From NCBI GenBank assembly GCA_005223085.1, contig NJBP01000011.1, positions 1 through 42,028 of the forward strand: 42,028 nt of DNA, in the 5' to 3' direction. Both the position numbers and the translations under genes were made by a program. Of the stretch, positions 1 to 7,854 are shown one piece after another. Source of the stretch: Candidatus Aerophobetes bacterium Ae_b3b. GTDB taxonomy: Bacteria > Aerophobota > Aerophobia > Aerophobales > AE-B3A. Under the pieces are notes generated by a model. It was not told the origin of the DNA, did not search any database, and was given only the letters and a program-made list of their open reading frames with translations. How positions within the stretch are numbered: the stretch's first letter is position 1; every line of letters begins with the position of its first letter.

Positions 1-808
1 TGGGAGGGACAATATAACCGGCTGAACTTTGCATGGGCTCAATGATTATAGCCGCCATACTACTTATACCTGCCTTGGGATCACGGAAAGGAGCCTCTTT
101 ACTTTCAAAAAGATCCTCAAGGTATTTTACACAGAAAAGGTCACAGGCAGGATAAGTTTTGTCAAAGCTGCAGCGGTAGCAGTAGGCATAGGGAAAGTAA
201 AAAACCCCGCTATCCTGAGGAAGTACCGGATAATGGTAGAGCCACATTCCCCCTTTTCCAGTTAGAGCCTGGGCTCCGGCTGTTCTTCCGTGGTAGTCCC
301 CGTAAGCAGTGAGAATGAATGGTTTTCCCGTATACCAGCGCACCAGTTTCATGGCAGCTTCAATAATCTCCGAACCCGTTGAAGAATAAATAACCTTTTT
401 GGGAAAATCTCCCGGAGTAATCCCGACCAGTTTTTCAGAAAGTTCAACCCGGGGAGGGGTGGGAAGATCGAAGTACTGGATAAGCTTTCCCGCCTGTTCT
501 CTGATTGCCTCAACCACTTCGGGGTTACATATCCCCAGGTTATTTACCGAAAATCCATTAATGCAATCTACATACTCTCTACCATCTACATCCACTACCT
601 TTGCTCCTGAGCCTCTCTCTATGAGAGGTGGACAGCTCCAGAGGGCAAAGCCTACCTCACCGGTTGATTCTACCTGTATCCATCTTTTCAGATACTCTTT
701 TGACTTGGGACCATAGGGAGCCTCATCCACCCTGGCATTGAGTTCTTCTTTGCTCACCTGTAATTTTTTTCTTTCCTCCAGCACCCGATCCTCAAATCTC
801 TTTGCCAT
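1..808 (-). CDS. Class III PLP-dependent aminotransferase, 3' end cut by window
   Basis: The minus strand is open from an ATG at 808 to the window edge, giving about 269 residues of the N-terminal part. It reads MAKRFEDRVLEERKK at the start and contains the class III motifs VVDVDGREYVDCINGFSVNN and SSTGSEIIEAAMKLVR (the PLP-phosphate-binding region of 4-aminobutyrate/ornithine-type transaminases). A cysteine-rich stretch CYRCSFDKTYPAC follows, as in many bacterial and archaeal members. An upstream ATG at 814 sits only two bases from the GGAGG site, so 808 (8 bases away) is preferred. The catalytic lysine would lie beyond the window. It starts 50 bases after the LacI-type regulator and is probably co-transcribed with it. 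Family membership is secure; substrate (amino acid, GABA or amino sugar) cannot be told from this half. Confidence 0.85.
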   Translation of the reverse strand, partial: MAKRFEDRVLEERKKLQVSKEELNARVDEAPYGPKSKEYLKRWIQVESTGEVGFALWSCPPLIERGSGAKVVDVDGREYVDCINGFSVNNLGICNPEVVEAIREQAGKLIQYFDLPTPPRVELSEKLVGITPGDFPKKVIYSSTGSEIIEAAMKLVRWYTGKPFILTAYGDYHGRTAGAQALTGKGGMWLYHYPVLPQDSGVFYFPYAYCYRCSFDKTYPACDLFCVKYLEDLFESKEAPFRDPKAGISSMAAIIIEPMQSSAGYIVPP

Positions 809-858
809 TTTCATTTCCTCCCCAGAAGGAATTATTTCCATCTTTTATCTTGCTCTTT

Positions 859-1881
859 TTATCTCAGCTTTCGACAGGACTCTCTTATCACCAGCTTTGT
901 ATCCAAGAGTACATGCACCTTCTTTAAAGGTGGCCTGTCACTTATCTCTCGTTTAAAAGCCTTAAATACCTTCAACGCCATCTTATCTACGGGTTGAGCA
1001 ACCGTGGTTAGTTGAGGATTGCTAATCGAGGAAAAGTACATATCATCAAATCCGATAATAGAATAGTCCTGAGGAATCTTTTTTCCATTATCCTGCAGAG
1101 CACGTATAGCACCAAAGGCCATAAGGTCATTACAGCAGAATATAGCGGTGAACTTGCCCTCACCTCCCCTCATCAATTTTTGGGTAGCCGAGTACCCCTT
1201 GCTGTAGGTATAATTCCCCTTCTTTATGATACTTTTATCCACCTCAAGACTATTTTTCTTTAATGTATCAAGATAGCCTTTTAATCTATCCCTGCCCGAT
1301 AGAACAGTTAGCGGTCCAGTTATGAAAGCTATTCTCTCGTGCTCAAGATCTATCAGATACTGGGTAGCCTGACAGGCACCCAGGTGGTTATTAGCAAAAA
1401 CAGCAGGGGTATTTGCCTCAAGAACATCCTCATCTGCTAATATAACGGTAATTCCCCGACTGATTAACTCGTCCAGGTCTCCTTTTTTCAACCCTGCAGT
1501 AGTAATTATAATTCCGTCAACCTTCTGGCGCACGAGAAGATCAATGTAGGTGCGTTCCCTATTTATATCCCCCTTAGAATTACACACAAGGATTCCATAT
1601 CCCTCCTTATAACATACATTCTCAATTGCGTATGAGAGTTCCACGTAAAATGGATTCAATCTAATAGGTGCAATCAGTCCTATTATTCCAGTCTTTCCCC
1701 CTCTAAGGGACTGAGCTCTTCTGTCAGGTATGTAGTTGAGCTCTTCAATTGCCTGGAGAACTTTTTCGCGAGTATCTTCTCGCATGTAATCGTTAGGCCT
1801 CTCATTGAGAACTCGGGAGACTGTACTGATAGAAACGCCCGCTCTTTTGGCCACTTCCCTAATGGTCATCTTTTTTTCCAC
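859..1881 (-). CDS. LacI-family transcriptional regulator
   Basis: A 340-residue protein with an N-terminal LacI helix-turn-helix (TIREVAKRAGVSISTVSRVL), the hinge helix region ending near residue 60, and a periplasmic-binding-protein-like effector domain (GIIGLIAPIRLNPFYVELSYAIENV ... IIGFDDMYFSSISNPQLTTV). That is normal length for the family. It should bind a palindromic operator and release it on binding a sugar-like ligand. The start is either GTG at 1881 or ATG at 1869; the HTH is complete from either, and neither has a strong ribosome site. A near-consensus promoter and an AACGTT-centred operator lie just upstream, implying autoregulation. The next gene is the class III aminotransferase, so amino-sugar or sugar catabolism is plausible, but that is inference. 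Confidence 0.93.
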   Translation of the reverse strand: MEKKMTIREVAKRAGVSISTVSRVLNERPNDYMREDTREKVLQAIEELNYIPDRRAQSLRGGKTGIIGLIAPIRLNPFYVELSYAIENVCYKEGYGILVCNSKGDINRERTYIDLLVRQKVDGIIITTAGLKKGDLDELISRGITVILADEDVLEANTPAVFANNHLGACQATQYLIDLEHERIAFITGPLTVLSGRDRLKGYLDTLKKNSLEVDKSIIKKGNYTYSKGYSATQKLMRGGEGKFTAIFCCNDLMAFGAIRALQDNGKKIPQDYSIIGFDDMYFSSISNPQLTTVAQPVDKMALKVFKAFKREISDRPPLKKVHVLLDTKLVIRESCRKLR

Positions 1882-1913
1882 TTGTCACTCGCGCCGTTCA
1901 GGTAATGTTTTCA

Positions 1914-1925
1914 GATAACGTTTCT
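1914..1925. promoter_or_regulatory. Candidate LacI-type operator
   Basis: GATAACGTTTCT contains the AACGTT core (1918-1923) typical of LacI-family palindromes with a central CG. It lies immediately downstream of the -10 box of the regulator's own promoter, where binding would block initiation. The same core follows the promoter of the other LacI gene (36540-36551). Confidence 0.55.
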
Positions 1926-1953
1926 ATTATAATCGAAAATAAATTTTTGTCAA
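1926..1953 (-). promoter_or_regulatory. Sigma-70 promoter of the LacI-type regulator
   Basis: On the minus strand TTGACA (1953-1948) and TATAAT (1931-1926) are separated by 16 bases. Both hexamers match the consensus exactly. Transcription would start near 1919, inside the AACGTT operator, some 40-50 bases before the regulator's start codon. Confidence 0.75.
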
Positions 1954-1962
1954 GGATAACTC

Positions 1963-1978
1963 CTCGCCTTTCGGCGAG
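1963..1978 (-). terminator. Hairpin after the zinc-ribbon gene
   Basis: CTCGCC-TTTC-GGCGAG forms a perfect 6-bp stem just after the stop codon of the minus-strand zinc-ribbon gene. No clear T-run follows, so it may be a weak terminator or only a 3' stabilising stem. Confidence 0.35.
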
Positions 1979-1985
1979 AAGGACT

Positions 1986-2201
1986 TTAGACCTCTTCTTT
2001 CTCCTTAGGTTTCATAGGACTGCCACAATTTGTACATACAAAAAGAGTTGTTCCCCCGGGATGAGAGTTTTTGCCCTGGGTGAAATCATGGACTATCACG
2101 TTGGAAATAGCCTGTTCTTTTTTACATTGTGGGCAATAGTAACTGGTGATACCTTGAAGATCCCTCTTTTCGCTCTTTCTCTTTTTGAAAAAATTGAGCA
2201 T
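1986..2201 (-). CDS. Small zinc-ribbon protein
   Basis: A 71-residue basic protein starting MLNFFKKRK, with two CxxC pairs at residues 23-26 (CPQC) and 56-59 (CTNC) that would bind one zinc ion. The start is chosen because GGAGG lies six bases before this ATG; the frame is open further upstream to 2270 but without a site. Its 5' end overlaps the 3' end of the decayed IS91-like transposase in another frame, so either the element inserted just upstream or the gene travelled with it. I do not recognise a specific family. It could be a small nucleic-acid-binding protein. Confidence 0.5.
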   Translation of the reverse strand: MLNFFKKRKSEKRDLQGITSYYCPQCKKEQAISNVIVHDFTQGKNSHPGGTTLFVCTNCGSPMKPKEKEEV

Positions 2202-3364
2202 CCTTATCCTCCATATCGGAAACATCCTGGAAATAATCTGTTTGATAAATGTTAAAGATGATGCAACCATCAGGGCTTACTATCCTTTCTGTTACCATTT
2301 CCTCTCCACAGATAGGGCAGATACAAGGGTCCTTATTGAAAGTGAGCCTTATTATTTCTCTATAGGTAGTGGGAAAGAAGAGAATCTCAGATAGAAGTTT
2401 CTCTATGCTCAGTTTCCCATCCCTTTTGGTTAAAGGATCTTACCAGATCCTCTATCATCTTTTTTGGTTTCTTTGTCCTTGACCTTGCATAAAGTCCATA
2501 ATAGTGGATCATCTTCTCACTTTTCCTGGTGAATATGTTGAACCAAAAGATGGATAAAGCCTAAGACAGTTAACTTTTTTACCTTGTTTTTTGCTCCTTC
2601 TCGCACCTGGTAGCGGAAGGTAACCTCATCATTACTATACTCTATAACTCTTCGATAGGATATAGGGGGAGAGATGACATATTTTATGAGATATCTTACG
2701 ATATCTACTCTTCTTTTTCTCTCTTGCTTTGCAGAGGTTATGAACATGCGCTTTTCTTTAAATAGTTTATCGATTAGCTTTTTGTCCTTTCATTTTTAGG
2801 TAGGTATTTCTTTAATCTGGCAAGAAGAAAGTACTGCCATTTTCTCCCCAAAAGATCTTGGCTAATGTAAGAAAGACTGTACCATTTATTGTCTTTACCC
2901 AGTCCTCCTTCGGTGATAAAAGGATGAAGATGGGGACGGTAGAAGGCCAGGATATCCTTTATAAGCTCTGCTCCTGCATCTGCCATTACCTTTAAGAAGA
3001 GAGCGATCCTTGAAAAAGTAGCCCCACAGTTCTTTGGGAGTGGTTAAAACTACATGGCGGTGTCCTACTCCTTTGATCATGATGCTCTTTATCTTTATTA
3101 TCCTCTTCTCAAGATGAATGTGGCTACAGGATGGACAGAGTCTGCTCTTGCAGCTAAAGGGAATTATCTTTTCTTCCCCGCAGTTTAGGCAGCGAAGCTG
3201 GATGAAACCATTTTCCGGATCTTATGCATCTGTAGAAGACGCTGAACATTATCATTTTCTACTTTTCTGTACTGACATAGTTTTTTGTACTTATCCCAGT
3301 TTTCTTTGAAGATACGGATGAAGGTCTTCTTATCAATGTAGAAGTCTTGAGAAAGTTTGGCCAT
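2122..3364 (-). pseudogene. IS91-like transposase, frameshifted
   Basis: Reading the minus strand from ATG at 3364 gives MAKLSQDFYIDKKTF, then in successive frames CLNCGEEKIIPFSC, CKSRLCPSCSHIH, GVGHRHVVLTTPKELWGYFF, HLHPFITEGGLGKDNKWY, SPPISYRRVIEYSNDEVTFRYQ, IHYYGLYARSR and CICPICGEEM, ending at a stop at 2122-2124. This is the order of the IS91/IS801-type (rolling-circle) transposase: N-terminal zinc finger, conserved core, the HYGLY block and a C-terminal CxxC. At least four frame breaks (near 3200, 3000, 2770 and 2515) plus a stop near 2400 make it non-functional; part of the catalytic core between 3010 and 2990 also appears deleted. Total span matches a roughly 400-residue protein. No terminal repeats were identified. 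Confidence 0.8.
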
Positions 3365-3543
3365 ACGATTAATTATACGATTTTTCTCAGTTTAGCAAAG
3401 AAAAACAGCGATTTTGTTTTTAATACTTTCCTGGAGAATCAAGTCCTTTTTCGGCGCTTTTTCTTAGTGAGTACTTGTTGATGCTATTTTGTTAGAGTTA
3501 AATTCCCGTTAGAGAAGATTTTCGGGAAACTTCTAGTTTTCCG
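3365..3543. other. Intergenic stretch, no gene seen
   Basis: AT-rich sequence between the decayed transposase and the promoter of the next operon. I see no convincing open frame, RNA gene or strong hairpin here. Confidence 0.5.
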
Positions 3544-3571
3544 TAGACAAGACCATTTTTTGATATATAAT
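3544..3571 (+). promoter_or_regulatory. Promoter of the URO-D/Gfo-Idh/holA operon
   Basis: TAGACA (3544-3549) and TATAAT (3566-3571) are 16 bases apart. Transcription would begin near 3578. A possible TTG start at 3560 lies upstream of the -10 box, which supports the ATG at 3593 as the true start of the first gene. Confidence 0.6.
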
Positions 3572-3592
3572 GCTGAAGAGGAAAAAGCTAAA

Positions 3593-4672
3593 ATGACTGG
3601 GTATGAAAGAATGAGGGCAGCTTTGATGAGAAAAGAACCTGACAGGGTTCCTATCTGGGAGCTAATTGTGGACCCGCCAGTAATCAAAGCGCTTTACGGT
3701 GATATTTCCTATGCTGACTTTGTAGAAAAGGAGGATTTGGATGGGATAACCTGCCCCGAGGACCAAGAAAGAGACCAGTTGGGCAGCAATATCTATAGCG
3801 ACGAATGGGGGATAATCTGGAAGATAGAACCCAGTGGATTAAGCTACCCCGTTGAGGGACCTATAAAGTCTGAAAGAAATTTAGATAAACATAGGCCACC
3901 TGATCCTGATGCTCCCTGGCGACTGAGGACCCTAGAAAAATATGTCAAAAGATTCAAAGGAAAGAAGGCCATTGTATTCTTAGGGCATGAAACATTCGAG
4001 TTTTCCCATTACCTTATGGGGGGAATGGATAAGTTACTTATGAATTATCTTCTAAAACCGGCTCTGGTAAAACGGCTCTCAGAAATGATCAGTGAATATA
4101 AGTGCAAAGTTCTGGAAAATGCAGCGAAAGTAGGGGCAGATGCTTTGCTTACCGGGGATGACTATGCAGGAAGAAAGGGTTCCTTTATGTCCCCGAATCA
4201 TTTTAGGCAATTTGTTCAACCATACCTCAGAAAGGCCGTAAATGTTGCCAAACAGAACAATCTTCCCTTTATTAAACATACCGATGGAAACCTAGAGATG
4301 ATATCGGATATGATTATAGACACCGGAATTGATGCTCTGGATCCGATAGAGCCGATTGCCGGTATGGATATTGGCCAGACAAAAGAAAGATATGGAGAGA
4401 GGATCTGCGTAATAGGTAATGTAGATTGTACAGAGATCCTTCCCCGTGGAAGAAAAGAAGATGTCGAAGAAGCAGTGAAGGAGACCATCGCCAAAGCCTC
4501 AGAGGGTGGTGGACATATTCTGGCTTCCAGTAATAGTATCCATCCTGCCGTGAAGCCTGAGAATTATAAAACCATGATAAAGACAGCAAGAAAACACGGA
4601 GTATATCCTTTGGATCCTGAGATGGTCAAAAGATACAAGACTCACAACTACATTGCTAAGTTCGGAGAGTAA
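3593..4672 (+). CDS. Uroporphyrinogen decarboxylase-family protein (URO-D/MtaA-like)
   Basis: A 359-residue TIM-barrel protein of the URO-D superfamily. It opens with the typical YERMRAALMRKEPDRVP and contains LTGDDYAGRKGSFMSP (about 187-201), IKHTDGNLEMI (227-237), the DALDPIEP block and VIGNVD (273-278). Where MtaA/MtbA/CmuA methyltransferases carry a zinc-binding HxCG, this protein has HTDGN, so it lacks that cysteine. It is therefore unlikely to be a classical cobamide:thiol methyltransferase. It is also too divergent to be called HemE. The start was set at ATG 3593 because the -10 box covers the earlier TTG. An oxidoreductase follows 61 bases later. This URO-D plus Gfo/Idh pairing is common in uncultured sugar-degrading bacteria, and a role in sugar or small-molecule catabolism is inferred. 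Confidence 0.88.
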   Translation: MTGYERMRAALMRKEPDRVPIWELIVDPPVIKALYGDISYADFVEKEDLDGITCPEDQERDQLGSNIYSDEWGIIWKIEPSGLSYPVEGPIKSERNLDKHRPPDPDAPWRLRTLEKYVKRFKGKKAIVFLGHETFEFSHYLMGGMDKLLMNYLLKPALVKRLSEMISEYKCKVLENAAKVGADALLTGDDYAGRKGSFMSPNHFRQFVQPYLRKAVNVAKQNNLPFIKHTDGNLEMISDMIIDTGIDALDPIEPIAGMDIGQTKERYGERICVIGNVDCTEILPRGRKEDVEEAVKETIAKASEGGGHILASSNSIHPAVKPENYKTMIKTARKHGVYPLDPEMVKRYKTHNYIAKFGE

Positions 4673-4733
4673 AGCTCATAGGAAGAATTAATGAAAAAAA
4701 GTACATGTGGTCTATTTTTCAAAGGAGGAAAAG

Positions 4734-5762
4734 ATGGTTAAAATTGGGATTTTGGGAGCCGGGTTTATGGGAGGTATGCATGCTGAGGTCTATCGTAATC
4801 TACCCAATGCCGAGCTGGTAGGGGTAGCTGATAGAGAACTGGATAAGGCCCGGAAACTAGCTGGTAGACACAGAGCCACTGCTTATTCAACCGCTGAGGA
4901 CTTGTTCGGTCAAGAAAAGATTAGCGTGGTGGATATATGCCTGCCAACTTTTTTACACAAGGAATATGCCATCAAAGCTGCCCGAGAAGGGAAGCATATC
5001 CTATGCGAAAAACCCATAGCCTTAACCACCGAAGATGCGGATGAAATGATAGATACCGCAGAAAAGGCAGGAGTTAAGTTCATGATTGGCCAGGTGCTTC
5101 GTTTCTGGCCGGAATATATTAAGCTAAAGGAAATTTACGATAGTGGCCAATTGGGCAAACTTCATAGCATTACCTGTATCAGGCTCAGTCCTACCCCTGA
5201 CTGGGCTTGGGATAACTGGCTTACCGATCCTGAACGTAGTGGTGGAGCTTTGCTAGACTTACATATCCACGACACTGATTATCTTTTGTATCTTCTGGGA
5301 AAACCTCTTTCCTTGATTTGCTCTGTCTCAAGCCATTCCCTTCCCTTCGGCCATGTATTTACTACCTTTACTTTCGCTGATAACGTGATAGCCTGTACCG
5401 AGGGAGGTTGGGATATGCCGGAGAATTTTCCTTTTATCATGGCCTACACCGCCTTATTTGAAAAGGGAGTAGTGGAATTTAACTCCCGAGCCGAGAAGAC
5501 CTTAGCTATTTACATCGCAGATCGGAAAGTGGAGTATCCGGAGGTTGAGCAAGAACTTGTCGCAGCCGCAAATACAGAGGGAAACATTGCTCAACTAGGA
5601 GGATATTTTTCGGAAATAAAATACTTTGTCGACAGCGTGGAAAATGACCAAGAACCCGCTCAAGCCAGTGCCCGGGCAGCGAGAGATTCGCTCAAGGTCG
5701 CCCTTGCCGAAAAAGAATCGGCAGAAACTGGTAAAATAATTAAAATAGCAAGGGCGGGTTAG
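4734..5762 (+). CDS. Gfo/Idh/MocA-family NAD(P)-dependent oxidoreductase
   Basis: A 342-residue protein. The N-terminal Rossmann fold carries GILGAGFMGGMHAEVY (dinucleotide-binding GxGxxG) and ends with VADRE; the family signature EKPIAL is near residue 90, followed by the C-terminal alpha/beta domain with GGALLDLHIHDTDYL, where the conserved D/H dyad sits. These enzymes oxidise or reduce sugars, inositols or sugar derivatives with NAD(P). ATG at 4734 is chosen because a strong AAAGGAGG site lies at 4721-4728. It follows the URO-D-family gene and precedes holA on the same strand. The exact substrate is unknown. Confidence 0.92.
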   Translation: MVKIGILGAGFMGGMHAEVYRNLPNAELVGVADRELDKARKLAGRHRATAYSTAEDLFGQEKISVVDICLPTFLHKEYAIKAAREGKHILCEKPIALTTEDADEMIDTAEKAGVKFMIGQVLRFWPEYIKLKEIYDSGQLGKLHSITCIRLSPTPDWAWDNWLTDPERSGGALLDLHIHDTDYLLYLLGKPLSLICSVSSHSLPFGHVFTTFTFADNVIACTEGGWDMPENFPFIMAYTALFEKGVVEFNSRAEKTLAIYIADRKVEYPEVEQELVAAANTEGNIAQLGGYFSEIKYFVDSVENDQEPAQASARAARDSLKVALAEKESAETGKIIKIARAG

Positions 5763-5801
5763 AATTATCCGCTTTTAAGAGTAATTTGCAAGCTTGGGGA
5801 A

Positions 5802-6812
5802 ATGAAATATCAACAATTCTTAAGGGAGCTGGAGGCCGGAAGAATTGCTTCGGCCTATCTTTTTGAGGGAGAAGAGGATTATTTAAAGGAAGAAGCTCTA
5901 AAAAAGCTCAAAGAGAGGATAATTCTTCCCGATTATGAGGACTTCAACTACGAGAAACTTTCTGCTCTTGATGTGCCTGCTGCCCAGATAATAGAGTCAG
6001 TCTCTACTCTCCCTCTTAAAGGACTACATCGTCTGGTGGTAGTGGATGCCGTAGACAAATGGTCAGAAAAGGATCAAAGAACCCTGGCCAGCTATTTAGA
6101 AAACCCAGTGAAGAGTAGCTGCCTGGTTTGTCTCACCGGAAAATTTGACCGAAGAAGAAAACTATACCAGGAATTCCAAAAAAATGGTAAAATCGTCTCT
6201 TTTTACCCTTTATGGGATGAGGAGATCATAGATTGGGTTCAACAACGGATTAGAAAAGAGGGAAAAGAAATTGATCCCGAGGCCTTAATCTATCTAAAAG
6301 AAAGGATAGGAAACGACCTTCATAACTTAAACCAGGAGATAGAGAAGCTGATTATCTTTACCCATCCGGCACGAATAATAAAGAAGGAAGACGTAGAAAA
6401 AGTAGCCGGAGAAGGAAAAGGGGTGGGAGTATTTGACTTGATGGGTACCATAAGAGAAAAAGATCTCGCCAGAGCCCTTCCCATCCTCTCTCAGCTCCTA
6501 GAAAGAGGAGAACCACCTTTAAGAATCCATTCCCTGATTGTCCATGAAGTGCGGAGTTTACTGCGAATTAAAGAGAAAAAGAGGAGGCTTTCTCCCCAAG
6601 AGGTATGCTCTATTATTTTTGGACCGAGAAACTATTATCCTGGATTTTATACTGACCTCGCCAACCATTATCTTCAGGCGGCTAAGAAGTTTAGCCTCTC
6701 TGAGTTAATCACCGACTATGAAGATTTAGTTGAGGCAGAGGCATCAATTAAAACCGGAAGAGAAGAACCAGATGTAGTGATCCAGAGGATGGTGGTGAAT
6801 CTTCTGGGGTAA
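5802..6812 (+). CDS. holA: DNA polymerase III delta subunit
   Basis: A 336-residue protein matching HolA in length and features: YLFEGEEDYLKEEALKKLKE at the start of the AAA+-like fold, a central SCLVCLTGKFDRRRKLYQEF segment, a helical lid region and a C-terminal collar helix bundle with EDLVEAEASIKTGREEPDVVIQRMV. Delta opens the beta sliding clamp within the clamp-loader complex during replication. It lacks a functional P-loop, as expected for delta. It starts with ATG preceded by GGGGA. It is a housekeeping gene joined to a catabolic pair, 39 bases after the dehydrogenase, so probably read through from the same promoter. Confidence 0.93.
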   Translation: MKYQQFLRELEAGRIASAYLFEGEEDYLKEEALKKLKERIILPDYEDFNYEKLSALDVPAAQIIESVSTLPLKGLHRLVVVDAVDKWSEKDQRTLASYLENPVKSSCLVCLTGKFDRRRKLYQEFQKNGKIVSFYPLWDEEIIDWVQQRIRKEGKEIDPEALIYLKERIGNDLHNLNQEIEKLIIFTHPARIIKKEDVEKVAGEGKGVGVFDLMGTIREKDLARALPILSQLLERGEPPLRIHSLIVHEVRSLLRIKEKKRRLSPQEVCSIIFGPRNYYPGFYTDLANHYLQAAKKFSLSELITDYEDLVEAEASIKTGREEPDVVIQRMVVNLLG

Positions 6813-6979
6813 ATACTCAGTGAACCCCGCCATTGCGAAGCGAAGCCATCTCGGTAGTCGCCGGCTTCAGCCTGCGTAAAACCTTAGCCTGCGTTTATGC
6901 GCACCCTAAAGGGTGCGGCTACCCACTCTGCTCTTTACAGTCAACAACATGGAACGTCCTTCACTGAATATTTACGAGC
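6813..6979. repeat. Convergent intergenic spacer with a GC-rich hairpin repeat
   Basis: Between convergent holA and folD. It holds GCACCCTAAAGGGTGC (6901-6916), a perfect 7-bp stem with a 2-base loop, next to short repeated words (GCGAAGCGAAGCC; AGCCTGCG twice at about 6868 and 6887). This looks like a dispersed palindromic intergenic repeat. It lacks a T-run on either side, so it is not a standard terminator. Confidence 0.45.
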
Positions 6980-7837
6980 TTATTTTGCCTGTAGTTTTGC
7001 CGCCTCTACAGTATTTTTGAGGAGCATGGCGGTGGTCACCGGGCCAACTCCTCCCGGAACAGGGGTTATAAAGGAGGCTCTTTCTTTAGCTACCTCGAAT
7101 TCAACATCTCCCACAATTTTCCCTTCCACTCTATTAATCCCCACATCAATAACTATGGCTCCTTCCTTCACCCATTCCCCTTTGACTAGGTTCGCTTTTC
7201 CTACGGCTACAATAAGGATCTCGGCCTTTCTGACATATTCAGGAAGAGTCCCCCTTTCTCCCGTGGCAATATGGCAGACACTGGTGGTGACAAATTTATC
7301 GAGCAAGAGAAGAGTGGTTGGTTTACCCACAATATCACTATGTCCCACCATGACAGCCTCTTTGCCGTAGAGCTTTACCCCGGTGGACTTAATTAACTCC
7401 ATCACCGCCATAGCGGTGCAAGGTCCCAGAATTGGTCTGGCATAGACTACCATTCCCATGTTGGCCGGAGATATTCCTTCGGCATCTTTTTGGGAGCTGA
7501 TCATCCTTTGCAGTCCTCGTCCGTCTATATGAGAAGGTAGAGGCATCTGCAAGATTATCCCGCTCACCCTTTTGTCCTCGTTGAGGTGGTTAATGAAATC
7601 CTCTAGCTCCTTCTGGGAAACATCCTCTTTAAACTGGCGCAGGTTATACTCAATTCCTATTTTTTCACAGGACTTTTTCTGGGAACGAACATAAACTTTG
7701 GTTCCCGGATCCTCTCCTACTTGAATCGAGGATAGGGAAGGACTAACACCTTTTTCCTTTAGCCTCTTAATTTCTTCTGCTAATTTTTCCTTTATTTCAC
7801 CAGCAATTTTATTTCCATCTATAAGAGTTGCGGCCAT
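6980..7837 (-). CDS. folD: Bifunctional methylene-THF dehydrogenase / methenyl-THF cyclohydrolase
   Basis: A 285-residue cytosolic protein of normal FolD length, interconverting 5,10-methylene-, 5,10-methenyl- and 10-formyl-tetrahydrofolate. Visible motifs are the N-terminal catalytic region VYVRSQKKSCEKIGI, GIILQMPLPSHID, the Rossmann segment VMVGHSDIVGKP and the C-terminal PGGVGPVTTAMLL. Two catalytic positions differ from E. coli FolD: the Tyr-x3-Lys lysine (K54) is Gln53 here, and D121 is Glu120; Y49 and Q97 are kept. This may weaken the cyclohydrolase step. It starts with ATG after AGGAGG. It is last in the operon folE-fhs-folD, 17 bases after fhs. Confidence 0.95.
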   Translation of the reverse strand: MAATLIDGNKIAGEIKEKLAEEIKRLKEKGVSPSLSSIQVGEDPGTKVYVRSQKKSCEKIGIEYNLRQFKEDVSQKELEDFINHLNEDKRVSGIILQMPLPSHIDGRGLQRMISSQKDAEGISPANMGMVVYARPILGPCTAMAVMELIKSTGVKLYGKEAVMVGHSDIVGKPTTLLLLDKFVTTSVCHIATGERGTLPEYVRKAEILIVAVGKANLVKGEWVKEGAIVIDVGINRVEGKIVGDVEFEVAKERASFITPVPGGVGPVTTAMLLKNTVEAAKLQAK

Positions 7838-7854
7838 CTTAGCCTCCTTGAGGT

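Noticed and set aside
2690-2705. GATATC sites (2690, 2700) in the window
   Set aside because: GATATC occurs here and at other places in the window, so the predicted target is not avoided. Protection would depend on the methyltransferase. This neither proves nor disproves the predicted specificity.
3560-3592. TTG start for the URO-D-family gene
   Set aside because: It is upstream of the -10 box, so it would not be in the transcript; ATG 3593 is used.
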